Positions 26,545 through 36,033 of a stretch of 64,000 nucleotides of DNA are shown in pieces. This DNA comes from Fortiea contorta PCC 7126 (GTDB lineage Bacteria > Cyanobacteriota > Cyanobacteriia > Cyanobacteriales > Nostocaceae). Each line of letters starts with the position of its first letter. Positions within the stretch are counted from its first letter, which is position 1. Position numbers and translations under genes: made by a program. The stretch is from positions 248,895 to 312,894 of the forward strand of contig NZ_KB235930.1 of assembly GCF_000332295.1 (NCBI RefSeq). The letters are read 5' to 3'. The notes beneath the pieces were generated by a model that was not told the DNA's origin, did not search any database, and saw nothing but the letters and a program-made list of their open reading frames with translations.

Positions 26545-26976
26545 CTATTGTTGTGGAAAAATTAAAGTCCAATTTTGGCGATCGCTAATTTGCCAGTATA
26601 AACCTTGGAGAATCAGCCGTAAAGCTGTGCGAGTTCTGATATAGTCTCTAATTAAATGTGTTCCTGGTTGAGCAAAGATATCATCATATTTTTGGCTATA
26701 ACCAAATGGCTGAGAACATTCGCTTTCAGCACCTTTGACAGATAACACAAAAAATGGCGCTTGTTTATATTCATCAGGAATCATAAAGATACCATACACA
26801 TGATGTTTACCCCGCCACGGTTGCACTACAACTTTACTCGCCTGTACTGTGAATTTGGGAATGTTTGATGTGAGAAAAGTTTGTGAATTGCACTGTGAAT
26901 CATTGATCGGCCAAAACAGTGTAATTATGCTAAATGAAAGTAGCAAAATGAGAATATAAACAAATAGGCGACGCAT
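26545..26976 (-). CDS. Small membrane-anchored or secreted protein of unknown function
   Basis: About 143 aa from the ATG at 26976; a TTG at 27009 would add 11 residues, and neither start has a clear ribosome-binding site. A basic N-terminus (MRRLF) and hydrophobic residues 4-24 form a signal anchor. The soluble part has three cysteines (SQCNS, ESECSQ) and ends LQGLYWQISDRQNWTLIFPQQ. No family recognised. It lies upstream of the MITE-like element and downstream of ubiD, 247 bases from the ubiD stop. Confidence 0.6.
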   Translation of the reverse strand: MRRLFVYILILLLSFSIITLFWPINDSQCNSQTFLTSNIPKFTVQASKVVVQPWRGKHHVYGIFMIPDEYKQAPFFVLSVKGAESECSQPFGYSQKYDDIFAQPGTHLIRDYIRTRTALRLILQGLYWQISDRQNWTLIFPQQ

Positions 26977-27223
26977 AGGGGGACAAAAGTTCTGAAGCGA
27001 CTGGTGCAATTTAATAAATAATGCTAGTGCAGCAACAGTAGTGAGAAAATCCCTCTGTAGAAATGGGAAATTTCTCTGAACATTATTCAGGGTAATTGAG
27101 AAGCGATCGCACTTTTGTGGCTATCTACACTGATTCAGGAATCTGGTTTAATTTTTAAAATTACTAATAAGGGCGAACAACCGTACTCCGAAACGGAGAA
27201 GCAAGCTACGCCCCTACAATTGA

Positions 27224-28732
27224 TTACCGCATATCGTAGCCGAACAAATTGGGGTCAACTTCGCCTAATTGCAATTGAGCTAATCCATATTCCGCCCATC
27301 TACTATCAACTATTGCGGCTACATCTGGATCTGATTCTAAAGGTAAACCCCATTCATGATCAGTTTCTGGAGCAATTTTGGTAGTAGCATCAATTCCCAT
27401 TCTGCCACCTAAACCAATTTTTTCAGAAGCAAAATCTAAAGTATCAAAGGGTGTATTTGGTAATATGAATACGTCTCGTGTGGGGTCTACTTTAGAACTA
27501 ATTGCCCAGACTACTTGACGCGGATCGCGAATATTGATATCTTTATCCACAACAATCACAAATTTAGTATAAGTAAATTGTGGTAAAGCGCTCCAAAAAG
27601 CTAAAGCCGCTCGTCGCGCTTGTCCTGGATAGGCTTTATCAATGGAAATAATCGCCGCTTTGTAACTCAAAGCTTCCATTGGTAGGAAGAAATCGACAAT
27701 TTCTGAGACTTGTTGCCGCAGAATAGGAGTATAGATGCGATTAAGTGCGATCGCCATCATCGCTTCTTCTTTGGGTGGACGACCGCTAAATGTTGTTAAA
27801 TAAATCGGATTTTGGCGGTGGGTCATACACTCAAAGCGAATTAGTGGGGAATCTTCCACACCGCCGTAATAACCCATATGATCACCAAAGGGCCCGTCTG
27901 GTAAGACTTCCCCTGGTGTAATCGTCCCTTCTAAGACAAATTCAGCATCAGCGGGGACTTCTAAATCTACAGTTTTACATTTGGCTAACTGCACTCCTGA
28001 ACCGCCATAAAGTCCAGCAAACAACCATTCTGATAAGTCTACAGGTATGGGTGTCGCAGCTGCCATAATAATTAGCGGATCTACACCAAGAGCGATCGCT
28101 ATTTCTAATTTTTTCCCACGTTCGGCAGCTTTTCGCAAGTGTCTCGCACCACCCCGCACTGATAACCAATGCACTGTCATCGTCGTTTGAGATTGCAGTT
28201 GCAAACGATACACACCAACATTAGGCGTTCCCGTCTCACAATCCTTGGTAATTACTAATCCCAAGGTGATAATCTTGCCAGCATCACCACTATAAGGTCG
28301 TATCAAAGGTAACTTATTTAAATCTAATTCATCCTTGCCAATCACCACCTGCTGACAAGCTGGGAAAAAATCCCGTCCCGGTTTCGCCTTCAAAACGTCA
28401 AACAGCACTTTCCCGAAATCTATCGCCTGAGAAATCTTCTTTGGCGGTTTGGGTTGCTGTAACATACTCAGCTTTTTTCCCAGAGTTTCCAACTCTTGCG
28501 GATGCTGCATATTCATCGCCCAGCATATCCGTTCCACAGTGCCCATCAAATTCACTGCTACCGGGAAGGATGCACCCTTAACATTCTCAAATAATAAGCC
28601 AGGGCCGCCCTTTTGTAGCATCCGGTTGGCAATCTCTGCAATTTCTAGCTCAGGATCAACTAAAGCGGAAATTCGCTTTAATTGTCCTTTTTCCTCCAGA
28701 ATTTTGATAAATCCCCGCAAATCTCTCGCCAT
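27224..28732 (-). CDS. ubiD: UbiD-family decarboxylase
   Basis: 502 aa from the ATG at 28732; a TTG at 28744 is less likely. Full-length UbiD: N-terminal MARDLRGFIKILEEKGQL, ENVKGASFPVAVNLMGT, the LPDGPFGDHMGYYG block with acidic residues near the prenyl-FMN cofactor, and the C-terminal PNTPFDTLDFASEKIGLGGRMGIDATTK. UbiD enzymes decarboxylate 4-hydroxy-3-polyprenylbenzoate or similar aromatic acids using prenylated FMN made by UbiX. In cyanobacteria the likely pathway is plastoquinone biosynthesis. Cytoplasmic, no visible operon partner. Confidence 0.9.
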   Translation of the reverse strand: MARDLRGFIKILEEKGQLKRISALVDPELEIAEIANRMLQKGGPGLLFENVKGASFPVAVNLMGTVERICWAMNMQHPQELETLGKKLSMLQQPKPPKKISQAIDFGKVLFDVLKAKPGRDFFPACQQVVIGKDELDLNKLPLIRPYSGDAGKIITLGLVITKDCETGTPNVGVYRLQLQSQTTMTVHWLSVRGGARHLRKAAERGKKLEIAIALGVDPLIIMAAATPIPVDLSEWLFAGLYGGSGVQLAKCKTVDLEVPADAEFVLEGTITPGEVLPDGPFGDHMGYYGGVEDSPLIRFECMTHRQNPIYLTTFSGRPPKEEAMMAIALNRIYTPILRQQVSEIVDFFLPMEALSYKAAIISIDKAYPGQARRAALAFWSALPQFTYTKFVIVVDKDINIRDPRQVVWAISSKVDPTRDVFILPNTPFDTLDFASEKIGLGGRMGIDATTKIAPETDHEWGLPLESDPDVAAIVDSRWAEYGLAQLQLGEVDPNLFGYDMR

Positions 28733-28930
28733 TGTTTTAGTCAAGTCGAATAATTAAGAAATATGAAGCGCTTTATTATATTACATGGGTGACAGCTTAA
28801 ATTTAACAGCAAATTAATCTCAGGCTTGACTTTTCTTAACGTTCTGTCGCCACCTATTTCGTTATGGTGTTTAGGGATAAAGCATTATTTACTACAAATA
28901 AGCGCTAACCTGATCAAACATGGCGAAAAG

Positions 28931-29077
28931 ATGAGACAGTTCCTGGCAGGTGTACTGAGTATTTGGCCCCTGCTGGGTTTATTTTTTTGCCTAATCCTCA
29001 AATCTGAGGAAGCAATTCGTAATGATGATGTCAAATCCACCGCAGAGATAGGCAACTTTCAGAGTTTATCAAACTAA
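28931..29077 (+). CDS. Possible 48-aa single-helix membrane peptide
   Basis: ATG at 28931 opens MRQFLAGVLSIWPLLGLFFC followed by a polar tail ending NFQSLSN. One membrane helix (residues ~4-23) then about 25 hydrophilic residues, a layout common in small cyanobacterial membrane proteins. There is no good ribosome-binding site (GCGAAAAG upstream). It lies alone in the 815-base gap before pstS; the call rests only on composition. Confidence 0.3.
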   Translation: MRQFLAGVLSIWPLLGLFFCLILKSEEAIRNDDVKSTAEIGNFQSLSN

Positions 29078-29274
29078 CTAGATGACTATATAAAAGTCAA
29101 GACACTTAGCTTCAAAATTCGTCATAATTGCTAATCTAACTTTAACAAAAGTTGTAGAAATAATAGATTTTTGTATCAATATTTTTTTGTTTCACGCCAA
29201 CAACAGTGCGAGAATCATGGTTTTTGCCAGAGACTGCAAGAGCCGCACTCACAAGCAATCATAAAAATATTTTT

Positions 29275-29302
29275 CCCTAACCCCTAACCCCTAACTCCTA
29301 GT
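29275..29302. repeat. STRR heptamer repeat (CCCTAAC)
   Basis: CCCTAAC repeated three times followed by TCCTAGT, about 245-270 bases upstream of pstS. Same class as the other 7-base intergenic repeats here, and the complement of the GGGGTTA theme at 18931. Confidence 0.8.
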
Positions 29303-29441
29303 CCCTTTTTTTTCAGAAATGTCTAATATTTCTATTTTGTTTTTTTGTGAGCAAAACAAAAACAATGTCGTGACTATCACAGTTTATTAAAGATAGGACA
29401 CATATGATCATAATGAGGATTTAAATTAAGTTTTAGTCCAA

Positions 29442-29482
29442 TTTAATTTAATTTTTACCTTTCGTTAAGGTTTTTTTAACCA
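29442..29482 (+). promoter_or_regulatory. Pho box upstream of pstSCAB
   Basis: Four 8-base units spaced by exactly 3 bases (11-bp period): TTTAATTT, TTTTACCT, GTTAAGGT and TTTAACCA. Three of the four fit or nearly fit the cyanobacterial Pho-box consensus (pyrimidine-TTAA-pyrimidine-pyrimidine-A/T); GTTAAGGT deviates. It ends 65 bases before the pstS start, so phosphate-starvation control by a SphR/PhoB-type regulator is expected. Confidence 0.75.
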
Positions 29483-29547
29483 TAGGGAATGTAACTTATT
29501 TGAGGCTGTGATTTCAGCAGGAAAATGTTCCTTAAAAACGAGGTAAT

Positions 29548-30588
29548 ATGAGTTTTTCGACCACCATTTGGAATCGTGTAGTTACTACTACTGTAGTAGC
29601 GTCTGCTGTTGCAATTAGTCCTATGTTTGTAGCGACTGCTCAACAAGCTCAAACTCTCAATGGTGCAGGAGCAACTTTTCCCGCTCCATTGTATGAGCGC
29701 TATGCTCGTGAAATTAAGAAAAAACATCCAGAATTGAAAGTTAACTACCAAGCAATTGGTAGCGGTGGCGGTATTCGCCAAACTATTGCTGGAACCGTTG
29801 ATTTTGGTGCTAGCGATGCAGCGATGAAAGACGAAGAAATGGCACAAGTCAAGAATGGTGTCATCCTAGTACCCACTGCAGGCGGTGCTGTTTCTGTTGT
29901 TTACAATCTTCCCGGTGTTAGCAGTCTGAGATTGTCTCGCGCTACATTACCCGCTATTTTTTCCGGACAAATTACTAACTGGAACGACGCCAAAATCAAA
30001 GCTGATAACCCCAGCGCTAACCTACCAAATTTACCAATTAAATTCGTAGTGCGCGCTGATGGTAGTGGTACAACTTTCATTTTCACCAATCATTTGAGTA
30101 CCATTAGTGGTTATTTCAAAGGTAGAATTGGCGCTAACACAGCTCCCAAATGGACTTTGCCTAATGTGCTCAAAGGTAAAGGTAATCCAGGTGTAGCGGC
30201 TCTAGTAGCTCGCACCCCTGGTTCTATTGGTTATGTAGAGTACAGTTACGCTGTAGAAAACAAGTTGAATTCTGCACAAATCCAAAATAAGAAAGGAGAA
30301 TTTGTCTCTCCTTCTTTACAAACAGCAAACGCAGCTTTATCAACAGTTCAATTCCCTGACAACTACCGCGTTTTCGTTGGTGATCCTGGACAAGGCTACC
30401 CCATTGTTGGTCTAACTTGGATGATGGTTTATAAGCAGTATCCCGCTGGAAAAGGTGATGCTATTAAAAAATGGATCAATTGGGTGCTCAAAGATGGTCA
30501 ACAATTTAATGATGACCTCAACTACACCAAAATCCCTGATAGTGTAGCTAACCGTGTATTACAAACAGTAAATAGCACTGTCAAGTAA
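29548..30588 (+). CDS. pstS: Phosphate ABC transporter, periplasmic phosphate-binding protein
   Basis: 346 aa. Signal peptide ending about residue 31 (FVATAQ). Mature part starts LNGAGATFPAPLYERY, with the phosphate-binding GSGGGIRQ, the VDFGASDAAM block and a later DGSGTTFIF loop. It captures inorganic phosphate in the periplasm and delivers it to PstCA. GAGG lies 4 bases before the ATG. First gene of pstSCAB, downstream of a Pho box. A hairpin after the stop may raise PstS output relative to the membrane parts. Confidence 0.96.
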   Translation: MSFSTTIWNRVVTTTVVASAVAISPMFVATAQQAQTLNGAGATFPAPLYERYAREIKKKHPELKVNYQAIGSGGGIRQTIAGTVDFGASDAAMKDEEMAQVKNGVILVPTAGGAVSVVYNLPGVSSLRLSRATLPAIFSGQITNWNDAKIKADNPSANLPNLPIKFVVRADGSGTTFIFTNHLSTISGYFKGRIGANTAPKWTLPNVLKGKGNPGVAALVARTPGSIGYVEYSYAVENKLNSAQIQNKKGEFVSPSLQTANAALSTVQFPDNYRVFVGDPGQGYPIVGLTWMMVYKQYPAGKGDAIKKWINWVLKDGQQFNDDLNYTKIPDSVANRVLQTVNSTVK

Positions 30589-30617
30589 TTGATTTTCTTG
30601 CTCCTCTATCTTCTGGA

Positions 30618-30642
30618 TAGGGTGGGCTAATTGCTCACCCTA
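30618..30642 (+). terminator. Attenuating hairpin between pstS and pstC
   Basis: TAGGGTGGGC pairs with GCTCACCCTA (one mismatch, 5-base loop) and is followed by AAAAACATG rather than a T run. It is better read as an mRNA-processing or partial-termination element that leaves PstS more abundant than the downstream subunits; that role is inference. Confidence 0.5.
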
Positions 30643-30676
30643 AAAACATGAAAACAGTGTAATTTATTGATTTGTA

Positions 30677-31678
30677 ATGGCAAATTCATTTGAACCTACT
30701 GATAAAAATTCATCACACCAACTGAATTTAGGTGATGAAAACGTTAATTTGACAGCTACTGGCGACAGAATTTTTTGGTTTGATCAAGGGTTTACATGGT
30801 TAGTGTATGCCTTTGCGGTGATTACTGTTGCAGTACTATTTTTGATGAGTTTGATTATTTTCCGCGAAGCTTATCCAGCGGTGGCTAAGTTTGGGTTGGG
30901 GTTTATCTGGGGTTTAGATTGGGACACAGGTAATCAAAATTTTGGCGCTCTACCTTATATATACGGGACTTTGGTAAGTAGTGCGATCGCGATTATTTTC
31001 ACAGTTCCAGTCGCCTTAGCGATCGCTTTAGTTACCAGCGAGAATTTCTTTCCTCCATCGGTACGCTCAACTATAGCGTTTGTGGTTGAGTTAATTGCCG
31101 CAATTCCTAGTGTAATTGTGGGTCTATGGGCTATCTTTATCTTTATTCCTGTTCTGGAAATTCCCCAAAAGTGGATAGCTAGTATTTTTGGCTGGATACC
31201 ATTATTTGGTACAGTAGACCCCGCTGGGACAAATATTTTAACCGCTGGAATTGTGCTAGCGATTATGATTTTGCCCACCATGGCTGCAATTTCTCGTGAA
31301 GTTTTGTTAGTAGTTCCTAAGGAGTTACGCAGCGCATCTATGGCGTTGGGAAGCACTCGGTGGGAAACAATTTTTCGGGTGTTGTTACCAGCTGGATTTT
31401 CTGGAATTGTCAGCGCCGCCATGCTCGCATTAGGTAGAGCTTTGGGCGAAACAATGGCTGTGACTATGGTGATTGGTAACTCGGCTCAAATTAGCATTTC
31501 CTTACTCGATCCTGCTTACACCATTCCTTCTGTATTAGCTAACGAATTCGCCGAAGCTGAACCCGGATTACACATTGGTGCTCTCAGCTATTTAGGCTTA
31601 ATTTTATTTGCTTTAACTCTAGCTGTAAATATCGGTGCTGTGCTTTTGGTACAGTGGGTAGGCAAGAAAAATAAATAG
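30677..31678 (+). CDS. pstC: Phosphate ABC transporter permease PstC
   Basis: 333 aa, six or more membrane helices after a ~45-residue polar N-terminus. The binding-protein-dependent permease motif is in the segment LGSTRWETIFRVLLPAG, and LALGRALGETMAVTMVIGN is typical of PstC. With PstA it forms the channel through the plasma membrane. Second gene of pstSCAB, 88 bases after pstS and 50 bases before pstA. Confidence 0.95.
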   Translation: MANSFEPTDKNSSHQLNLGDENVNLTATGDRIFWFDQGFTWLVYAFAVITVAVLFLMSLIIFREAYPAVAKFGLGFIWGLDWDTGNQNFGALPYIYGTLVSSAIAIIFTVPVALAIALVTSENFFPPSVRSTIAFVVELIAAIPSVIVGLWAIFIFIPVLEIPQKWIASIFGWIPLFGTVDPAGTNILTAGIVLAIMILPTMAAISREVLLVVPKELRSASMALGSTRWETIFRVLLPAGFSGIVSAAMLALGRALGETMAVTMVIGNSAQISISLLDPAYTIPSVLANEFAEAEPGLHIGALSYLGLILFALTLAVNIGAVLLVQWVGKKNK

Positions 31679-31728
31679 CTTTTCTCACCAAGTATATATT
31701 ACACATAGCCAGAATTTTATTCAGCGAA

Positions 31729-32607
31729 ATGAGCAGCTATCAACAGTCAGAAATAGATAAATCTCTAGCAGCAGAATTGTACAGTCCCCTCCCGTCCACA
31801 AGACTGTTTTTTAGCTACGGGATGAATGCGATCGCCTTTTTTTTCACTGCCTTAGCCTTAGTTCCCTTAGTATCAATATTGTGGGAAATTTTAGTACGGG
31901 GAACTTCCGGACTCAGACCGGCAATGTTTTTCACCTCAGTCATTGATAATGGCTTTGGCAATGCTATTTTAGGCACGATTACCGTTGTCCTCATCGGTTC
32001 AGCATTAAGTATACCCACAGGTCTTTTAACAGGTATATTTCTCGCTGAATTTAGCAAAAATAAATATGCTAAAACAGTGCGCTTTATCACTACTATTCTC
32101 ACAGGTGTTCCCTCAATTGTTGTCGGGATGTTCGCCTACGGGTTGATAGTTTTAACAACTAAAGGATTTAGCGCTTTAGCTGGTGGGTTTGCTTTAGCAG
32201 TTATCATGCTTCCGATTATCGTCCTCACCACAGAAGAAGCTTTAAAACTAATTCCTGTTCCTCAACGTCTCGCCTCTGCAGCTTTAGGTGGAACTCGGTT
32301 CCAAACCATATCTCGTGTTGTTGTGGCTGCAGCGATTCCGGGGATTACTACAGGTGTTTTGTTAGCTGTTGCTAGGGCTGCGGGTGAAACAGCGCCCCTG
32401 GTTTTTACTGCTTTATTTAGCTTAGATTGGTCAGAAGGATTAATTAGTCCTACTGCTTCTTTACCAGTCTTGATTTTTAACCTTTATAACGACCCCAGCC
32501 CGGAAAGAAACCAACTAGTTTGGACTACTTCCATCATTCTCCTGAGCTTAGTTTTGTGTGTCAGTCTTCTGTCTCGTTTAGTTATTAGCAAAACGAGAAA
32601 ACGCTAA
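31729..32607 (+). CDS. pstA: Phosphate ABC transporter permease PstA
   Basis: 292 aa. Six helices; the segment GTRFQTISRVVVAAAIPG carries the EAA-like loop that contacts PstB, and the next stretch LLAVARAAGETAPLVFTALF is characteristic of PstA. It pairs with PstC. It is followed after 41 bases by pstB. ATG at 31729. Confidence 0.95.
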   Translation: MSSYQQSEIDKSLAAELYSPLPSTRLFFSYGMNAIAFFFTALALVPLVSILWEILVRGTSGLRPAMFFTSVIDNGFGNAILGTITVVLIGSALSIPTGLLTGIFLAEFSKNKYAKTVRFITTILTGVPSIVVGMFAYGLIVLTTKGFSALAGGFALAVIMLPIIVLTTEEALKLIPVPQRLASAALGGTRFQTISRVVVAAAIPGITTGVLLAVARAAGETAPLVFTALFSLDWSEGLISPTASLPVLIFNLYNDPSPERNQLVWTTSIILLSLVLCVSLLSRLVISKTRKR

Positions 32608-32648
32608 AGCAACAAGATTATTAATTTTTATTTCGCCTTTGAGTAAAT

Positions 32649-33443
32649 ATGAGTCAATTAACTCCCGCTATCCAAGTCAAAAACCTCAGCTTTTACTACA
32701 GTCCCAAAAGCACTAAACCGGCGATTGAGGGGGTATCAATGGATATTTATAAGAATCAAGTAACCGCCATTATTGGCCCTAGCGGTTGCGGTAAATCTAC
32801 CTTCATCAAAACCCTCAATCGGATTAGCGAATTGGAAGGAGATGTCAAAATTAATCCTGAAGGACGTGTAGAATTTTTGGGACAAAATATCTATGACCCA
32901 AAGATTAATATCAATCGCTTACGCCGTCAAATTGGGATGGTATTTCAAAAGCCTAATCCTTTTCCCATGAGCATTTATGAAAATGTTGCTTATGGTGTGA
33001 AAATAGCCGGTAATCCTTCTAAAACAGAATTAGATGAGATTGTGGAATCTGCTCTCAAAGGTGCAGCTTTGTGGGACGAAGTTAAAGATAAACTACACCA
33101 ATCTGCTTTGGGGCTATCTGGTGGACAACAGCAGCGCCTCTGTATCGCCCGCGCTTTAGCAGTCAGACCAAAAGTCCTGTTGATGGATGAACCTTGTTCA
33201 GCCCTCGACCCCATTGCAACTATTAAAGTTGAAGAATTGATCCATAGCTTGCGTTCAGAGTTGACAATAGCGATCGTTACTCATAATATGCAGCAAGCTA
33301 CTCGTGTATCAGATTTCACAGCTTTCTTTAGCACCGATGAAAGCCGCATTGGACAAATGGTAGAATTTGGCGCCACAAATCAAATCTTTAGCAACCCCCT
33401 CGATACCCGTACTCGTGACTACGTTTCTGGGCGTTTCGGTTAA
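32649..33443 (+). CDS. pstB: Phosphate ABC transporter ATP-binding protein PstB
   Basis: 264 aa. Walker [10 protein letters not shown], the Q-loop region [21 protein letters not shown] (which also identifies PstB), signature LSGGQQQR and Walker [14 protein letters not shown], then THNMQQA. It energises PstCA. Last gene of the operon; no phoU follows, and a symmetrical terminator ends it against convergent petJ. Confidence 0.96.
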   Translation: MSQLTPAIQVKNLSFYYSPKSTKPAIEGVSMDIYKNQVTAIIGPSGCGKSTFIKTLNRISELEGDVKINPEGRVEFLGQNIYDPKININRLRRQIGMVFQKPNPFPMSIYENVAYGVKIAGNPSKTELDEIVESALKGAALWDEVKDKLHQSALGLSGGQQQRLCIARALAVRPKVLLMDEPCSALDPIATIKVEELIHSLRSELTIAIVTHNMQQATRVSDFTAFFSTDESRIGQMVEFGATNQIFSNPLDTRTRDYVSGRFG

Positions 33444-33484
33444 ATTTTTGGATTCTCTGCTCAAAAATTATATTTTCGTGCAGT

Positions 33485-33508
33485 AGAGACGCAAAATTTT
33501 GCGTCTCT
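33485..33508. terminator. Bidirectional terminator between pstB and petJ
   Basis: A perfect 24-base palindrome: AGAGACGCAAAA and its exact complement, followed by TTTG on the plus strand. It lies between convergent genes, 41 bases after pstB and 24 bases before the petJ stop, so it can serve both. Confidence 0.7.
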
Positions 33509-33532
33509 TTGTAACATTAATAAAACAGACTA

Positions 33533-33865
33533 CTACTTCCAGTTTTTGTCTGCTTTATCAAGTACATAAGCAGCTACATCTTCGATTTGAGCGGGTTTTA
33601 ACCGACCTTTAAAAGCAGGCATAGCGCCTTTACCATTAGTAACTTGAGCGATAATAGCTTCGGCTGTATCCATGTGGAACTTTACCAAAGCTTCCTTCTT
33701 CAAAGTTTTTGCCGCATTAACTAAATTCTTACCACCTGCGTGACACTGAGCACAGTTAGCGGTAAAGACTTTAGCTCCACTGGCTGCGTCTGCTAAAGCG
33801 GGACTGCTAAAGGCAAAAGTGAAGATGGCAATGCCTAACAGTATTACTGAAAAAATTTTCTTCAT
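33533..33865 (-). CDS. petJ: Cytochrome c6 (soluble lumenal electron carrier)
   Basis: 110 aa. Signal peptide of about 25 residues ending SPALA, giving a mature protein of ~85 residues, the normal cytochrome c6 size. Haem attachment CAQCH (Cys38, Cys41, His42) and axial Met82 in [10 protein letters not shown]. It carries electrons from cytochrome b6f to photosystem I or terminal oxidases in the thylakoid lumen and periplasm, often replacing plastocyanin when copper is low. ATG at 33865 with a purine-rich AGAGAG upstream. Confidence 0.95.
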   Translation of the reverse strand: MKKIFSVILLGIAIFTFAFSSPALADAASGAKVFTANCAQCHAGGKNLVNAAKTLKKEALVKFHMDTAEAIIAQVTNGKGAMPAFKGRLKPAQIEDVAAYVLDKADKNWK

Positions 33866-34187
33866 TTCGTGTTCTCTCTACAACCAAGGTGGATTCGGTG
33901 GAATGTCCTTTATGATTGTCAGTTGATGCTGTTTCCTTCGTCAAAAGACAGGCTGTCAAACTTCGTTGTAACTATTGCCAAGTTTGGGTATCCGGGTTAT
34001 TAGCTGCGGCTTTGTCACTACAAAGCTATCTACTAAGAGTGACATGCAAGTTTTTGTAAATATTCATACTCAATCACTAATAATGAATAAAAAATGAAGC
34101 GGAAAAATCTCTAATTTCTCCAGCAAACTTAATTAGCGCTATCCATTTGATAAGTTTGTAGTCAGCACAAAGCGTGCTTTCATCTTC
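33866..34187. other. Gap upstream of petJ
   Basis: About 320 bases between petJ and the GNAT gene. It should hold the petJ promoter. I saw no recognisable operator, repeat or RNA gene except the hairpin at its right end. Confidence 0.4.
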
Positions 34188-34203
34188 GAGGACTAAAGTC
34201 CTC
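34188..34203 (-). terminator. Hairpin downstream of the GNAT gene
   Basis: GAGGAC-TAAA-GTCCTC, a tight 6-bp stem with a 4-base loop, 24 bases past the stop of the minus-strand GNAT gene. This GAGGACTAAAGTCCTC palindrome is, from memory, a frequent dispersed motif in Nostoc-like genomes. Confidence 0.5.
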
Positions 34204-34227
34204 ACTCTGATTAATTTTTGGATTTGT

Positions 34228-34722
34228 CTATTTTTGGTCAGCTAAAGCTGTCAGCGCTTCTTCAGTAACGCGACAAATTCGCCAGTCATCTAAAATATCA
34301 GCTCCCATACGGCGATAGAAGGTTTTCGCTGGTTCATTCCAATCTAAAACGCTCCATTCCAAGCGTCCGCAATTTCGCTCCACTGCTATTTGAGCTAATT
34401 TAATTAACAACGCTTTCCCGACTCCTAGACGTCGAAATTCTGGTTTAACAAACAAATCTTCTAAATAAATTCCTGGCTTGGTTAAGAATGTAGAATAGTT
34501 ATGGAAGAACAGCGCAAAACCCACAGCTTGACCTGCGTTCTCAGCTAATATTGCCTCAATATATCTGTGATCACCAAACAGATGCTCTTGAAGTAGCAAA
34601 ACATTACCAGTAACAGCATGAGTTAATTTTTCATACTCCGCAAGCTGTTGAATTAAATCAAACAATACACCACAATCATCGGGTTCAGCAAAACGCAAAG
34701 TTAAATTTTTATCTGTAGTCAT
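34228..34722 (-). CDS. GNAT-family N-acetyltransferase
   Basis: 164 aa. Motif A of the GNAT fold is EFRRLGVGKALLIKLAQIA (acetyl-CoA pyrophosphate loop R-R-L-G-V-G-K); motif B includes CGRLEWSVLDWNEPAKTFYRRMGA. The LEDLFVKPEFR lead-in is typical of diamine/thialysine acetyltransferase (SSAT)-like enzymes, so a small amine substrate is plausible but not shown. ATG at 34722 with no good ribosome-binding site. Divergent from the DMT transporter. Confidence 0.85.
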   Translation of the reverse strand: MTTDKNLTLRFAEPDDCGVLFDLIQQLAEYEKLTHAVTGNVLLLQEHLFGDHRYIEAILAENAGQAVGFALFFHNYSTFLTKPGIYLEDLFVKPEFRRLGVGKALLIKLAQIAVERNCGRLEWSVLDWNEPAKTFYRRMGADILDDWRICRVTEEALTALADQK

Positions 34723-34985
34723 TAGCGTATAAAAAAGGTTACTTGTGTAATTAGTTTATGACTGAGAATATCAAAAATTCTCAAGTTTTTAATTCCAAAA
34801 TTGAGATGAATAAAGAATTAAGTACTCCAAGTTAGAGTTAGTATAAAAAAATCATAACTATTCTATCTATCTTCATAGGCACATATAACTTTTATTACCA
34901 GTAAAAAGTAGTATCATAAGTTTTGAGCAAAGAATTGTGTAGAAACATGTTCAAAGTATTTATTTACCTAAATTTTGATTAATTT

Positions 34986-35879
34986 ATGCGATTAATTGTG
35001 AGATCTGGAAATTCTTTATACATTCAAGGAATAATACTAATAATTCTTATTAACATAATTGGGGCGACAACTTTTCCCTTAACCAAGGAAATAGTGAGTG
35101 ACCTATCGCCTAGTGCATTGATTGCGGCACGGTTCATTATAGCTGCAGCCGTTTTCGCCCTCAACTTACGCAACATTAACAAGCTTTTGCTACGTGATGG
35201 TACGATTTTAGGTTTTTTGTTTTTTTTATACCTAGCTATTGAAACAGTTGCACTGCAGACGATACCTGCAAACCGAGCAGTATTCATCGCCAGTCTGAAC
35301 GCACTCATCGTCCCCTTACTGGGGTGGCTAAGTGGTCAGCGAGTAATTTTGAGAACCTTTATCGCTGCAGGAATAGCTGTGATTGGTATTGGCGTAATGT
35401 TTTGGGAAGGGGGAGAGCTACGGTTTGGTGATATATTGATGTTATTTGATGCTTTCGTCTATGCAGCTTACACAATGTTCCTAGGGCGAGTTGCGTCTCG
35501 TCACCCCACCTTAACTCTCACCAGTGTGCAACTTTTGTTCATTGCGGGGCTGGGTATGGTGTGGAGTAACACTGAAATTTTTACTGAGTTTGCAACAATT
35601 CGTCAACACTGGGGAGCGATTCTCTACCTAGGGTTAGTAGCGACGGCTGCGGTCATTTGGCTACAAACCCTGGCTATGCGCTGGGTTCCCGCTGACGAAG
35701 CGGCTTTATTGTATACACTTGAGCCGCTGTTCACGGTGGTTTTCTCATTCTGGCTCCTAGGAGAGCATTTGGGAATCCGCGGTTTTATGGGTGCGGTTCT
35801 GGTTTTGGCTGCATTAATTCTGAGCCATACCCCTGACAAGGGTGAGTCGAAAGCTGAAGTTGAGATTCAGAGCAGTTAA
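34986..35879 (+). CDS. EamA/DMT-superfamily transporter
   Basis: 297 aa with about ten membrane helices in two EamA repeats (roughly 10-135 and 145-287). Early NIIGATTFPLTKEIV and late EPLFTVVFSFWLLGEHLG are classical EamA motifs. Such permeases export metabolites, amino acids or drugs; specificity is not readable. ATG at 34986. The C-terminal tail (KGESKAEVEIQSS) is cytoplasmic. It is followed by the 20-bp repeat array. Confidence 0.85.
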   Translation: MRLIVRSGNSLYIQGIILIILINIIGATTFPLTKEIVSDLSPSALIAARFIIAAAVFALNLRNINKLLLRDGTILGFLFFLYLAIETVALQTIPANRAVFIASLNALIVPLLGWLSGQRVILRTFIAAGIAVIGIGVMFWEGGELRFGDILMLFDAFVYAAYTMFLGRVASRHPTLTLTSVQLLFIAGLGMVWSNTEIFTEFATIRQHWGAILYLGLVATAAVIWLQTLAMRWVPADEAALLYTLEPLFTVVFSFWLLGEHLGIRGFMGAVLVLAALILSHTPDKGESKAEVEIQSS

Positions 35880-36033
35880 ATTCCGAACACAGATGTTGTG
35901 CGATCGCTACGGTGAATACATAGCAGATTATCTCAAAACCTGAACCAGATAGATATGGTTTTGAAATTAAATAGCCATAAAAGCTAAGGATTCAGTTCGG
36001 GGGTAATTGAGACGTTGGATATACGGCTTTTTT

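Noticed and set aside
27115-27384. 89-codon plus-strand ORF
   Set aside because: It runs into the 3' end of ubiD on the opposite strand, has no recognisable domain and no start signal.
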